In this document: one piece after another, positions 62,260 to 64,000 of the stretch
How the letters are laid out: each line of letters opens with the position of its first letter
Numbering within the stretch: position 1 is the first letter of the stretch
Source of the DNA: Marinobacter changyiensis
GTDB lineage: Bacteria > Pseudomonadota > Gammaproteobacteria > Pseudomonadales > Oleiphilaceae
Length of the DNA: 64,000 nt
Direction of reading: 5' to 3'
NCBI RefSeq assembly: GCF_009193265.1
Contig: NZ_VZZZ01000003.1
Span: 248,001-312,000, forward strand
The notes under the pieces: generated by a model
Databases searched by the model: none
Seen by the model: the letters and a program-made list of their open reading frames with translations, nothing else
What the model was told of the DNA's origin: nothing
Translations under genes and position numbers: made by a program

Positions 62260-64000
62260 CTATTCGCTTGGTTCCACATTCCCAATCGAATCAGGCACTT
62301 GCTTGACCGAAGGCTTCCGCAGCCGGATGTGCAGTTCTCGCAACTGCTGCTCATCCACCAGGCCGGGCGCCTGCGTCATCAGACAGTTAGCACTCTGGGT
62401 TTTCGGAAACGCGATAACGTCGCGGATGGAGGTCGCGCCGGTCATCAGCATGACCAACCGGTCTAGACCAAACGCAAGGCCACCATGGGGAGGACAACCG
62501 AACTTCAAGGCATCCAGCAGGAAACCAAACTTGGCCCGGGCTTCCTCTTCATCAATGCCCAGAATACGGAATACAGTCTGCTGCATGGCTTCATCATGAA
62601 TACGAATCGACCCGCCCCCAAGCTCTGTGCCGTTCAACACCATATCGTAGGCTCGGGACAAGGCGGCCTCGGGCGAAGCAATCAATTGTTCCGGCGTGCA
62701 GGACGGTGCGGTGAACGGATGATGAATAGCGTGCAGGCCGCCATCGGAGGTTTCCTCGAACATCGGGAAATCCACCACCCACATCGGCGCCCACTCTTTG
62801 GTCAGCATCTTGAGATCATGGCCAATCCTGACCCGCAGAGCTCCCAGGGCTTCGTTGACCACGGTGGTCTTGTCTGCCCCGAAGAATACGATGTCGCCAT
62901 CTTCAGCAGCCACGCGCTCAATAATGGCAAGCGCAACGTCGTTACCCAGAAACTTGATGATTGGCGACTGCAGGCCTTCAGCCCCCTTGCCCAGATCATT
63001 GACCTTGATATACGCCAGGCCCTTGGCCCCGTAAATGCCCACGTACTTGGTGTAGTCATCGATCTGTTTACGGCTGATTACGCCACCTTTGGGCACCCGA
63101 AGGGCGGCAACACGTCCCTTGGCATCGTTGGCGGGGCCGGCAAAGACCTTGAAATCAACGCTTGCGACCAGGTCAGCGACATCAATCAGTTCAAGCGGAA
63201 TACGCAAGTCGGGCTTGTCACTGCCATAACGCTGCATGGCCTCGGCATGAGGCATGCGGGGGAACTCGGGCAGCTCTACCTGCAGCACATCACGGAACAG
63301 GTCACGGATCATCGTCTCGGTCAGACCCATAAGGATATCTTCATTGATAAAAGAGGCCTCAATGTCGATCTGCGTAAACTCAGGCTGACGATCCGCCCGG
63401 AGGTCTTCGTCCCGGAAACATTTGGCAATCTGATAGTAACGGTCAACGCCGGAGACCATCAGCAGCTGTTTGAAAAGCTGCGGCGACTGGGGCAACGCGA
63501 AGAACGAGCCCTCATGGGTGCGGCTTGGCACCAGGTAGTCACGGGCCCCCTCGGGCGTGGCGCGAGTGAGGATCGGGGTTTCCACGTCCATGAATTCTTG
63601 GCGATCAAGGAAGTTGCGAATATAGCTGGTGACCCGTGACCGGAAACGCAGGCGGTTCAGCATTTCCGGGCGACGCAGGTCGATAAAGCGATACCGCAGA
63701 CGAACATCTTCACCCACATCCACATGTTCATCGAGCGGGAACGGGGGTGTGGCGGCAGCATTGAGAATGGTCAGCGCGGTGCCAAGAACTTCAACCTGCC
63801 CGGTCGGCATGTTGGCATTTTCAGTTCCGGACGGACGCCGGCGAACGCGACCCGTCACCTGAATGACATATTCGCTGCGAACCTTTTCAGCCAGCGAAAA
63901 ACTGTCCGGGGTGTCCGGATCAAACACCACCTGGGAAATGCCGTCCCGATCGCGCAGATCAAGAAAAATGACGCCGCCGTGATCTCGACGGCGGTGGACC
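62260..64000 (-). CDS. aspS: Aspartyl-tRNA synthetase (start beyond the window)
   Basis: The reading frame is open to the window end, with 580 codons seen out of an expected total near 590. The part at 63931-64000 codes for [20 protein letters not shown], the OB-fold anticodon domain. The class II motifs are there: motif 2 in [20 protein letters not shown] and motif 3 in [15 protein letters not shown]. The GAD insertion domain of bacterial enzymes lies between them. It charges tRNA-Asp. The order aspS-ruvC-ruvA-ruvB is common in this group. Confidence 0.97.
   Translation of the reverse strand, partial: VHRRRDHGGVIFLDLRDRDGISQVVFDPDTPDSFSLAEKVRSEYVIQVTGRVRRRPSGTENANMPTGQVEVLGTALTILNAAATPPFPLDEHVDVGEDVRLRYRFIDLRRPEMLNRLRFRSRVTSYIRNFLDRQEFMDVETPILTRATPEGARDYLVPSRTHEGSFFALPQSPQLFKQLLMVSGVDRYYQIAKCFRDEDLRADRQPEFTQIDIEASFINEDILMGLTETMIRDLFRDVLQVELPEFPRMPHAEAMQRYGSDKPDLRIPLELIDVADLVASVDFKVFAGPANDAKGRVAALRVPKGGVISRKQIDDYTKYVGIYGAKGLAYIKVNDLGKGAEGLQSPIIKFLGNDVALAIIERVAAEDGDIVFFGADKTTVVNEALGALRVRIGHDLKMLTKEWAPMWVVDFPMFEETSDGGLHAIHHPFTAPSCTPEQLIASPEAALSRAYDMVLNGTELGGGSIRIHDEAMQQTVFRILGIDEEEARAKFGFLLDALKFGCPPHGGLAFGLDRLVMLMTGATSIRDVIAFPKTQSANCLMTQAPGLVDEQQLRELHIRLRKPSVKQVPDSIGNVEPSE

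Noticed and set aside
62485..63639. Plus-strand open frame of 384 codons
   Set aside because: It is antisense to aspS, whose motifs are all intact on the other strand.

Overview
The window looks like the chromosome of a marine gammaproteobacterium, most likely Marinobacter or a close relative. This is inferred from the gene families: an XrtA/PEP-CTERM exopolysaccharide locus, the GntR-prpB-prpC-acnD-prpF methylcitrate cluster, the dapA-bamC-purC order, a TIGR04219-type barrel, and tolQRAB-pal-cpoB next to ruvCAB. No rRNA or species marker is present to confirm it.

Layout. 1-12.2 kb: exopolysaccharide locus of the exosortase-A type. A leftward operon runs from the priming sugar transferase (epsB-like) through Wza-like export, Wzz-like chain length, a CpsD-like partner with a damaged P-loop, a barrel protein, a deacetylase, a FemAB-like protein and a GNAT-like protein. 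It faces a rightward ATP-grasp/deacetylase pair and a cut glycosyltransferase. The exosortase itself is not in the window. 12.4-16.5 kb: three PEP-CTERM genes, one a pseudogene, around prpD. 16.5-24.3 kb: a lytic transglycosylase and the methylcitrate cycle genes with paired REP elements. 24.5-26.9 kb: galU, an HTH regulator and a crotonase-fold protein. 27-33.7 kb: an unusual cluster of a RibD-type reductase, a flippase-like membrane protein, a glycosyltransferase-methyltransferase fusion, a PTPS/QueD-like protein missing its catalytic residues, a BchC-like dehydrogenase and a CDP-alcohol phosphatidyltransferase. 34.1-35.2 kb: an EamA exporter and tRNA-Val.

35.18-44.99 kb: a phage satellite of about 9.8 kb integrated in the 3' end of tRNA-Val, with a 45-bp perfect att duplication. 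It carries an integrase, AlpA, a primase-helicase, iteron arrays, a LexA-type box ahead of a capsid and small-terminase operon, and a PEP-CTERM cargo gene at its left edge. 45-64 kb: housekeeping genes, namely a nucleotide-sugar epimerase, purC, bamC, dapA, an AI-2E-type permease, tusA, bepA, nadA, two tRNA-Lys, cpoB, pal, tolB, tolA, tolR, tolQ, ybgC, ruvB, ruvA, ruvC and aspS (cut by the window end).

The strongest new signal is regulatory. All four PEP-CTERM genes, including the pseudogene and the one on the satellite, share an 18-bp upstream motif (consensus about CGTCGRTATTTTTTACAC) placed 51-64 bp upstream of a -24/-12 (sigma-54 type) promoter. This suggests one regulon, probably served by a PrsR-like activator, into which a mobile element has plugged its own surface protein.
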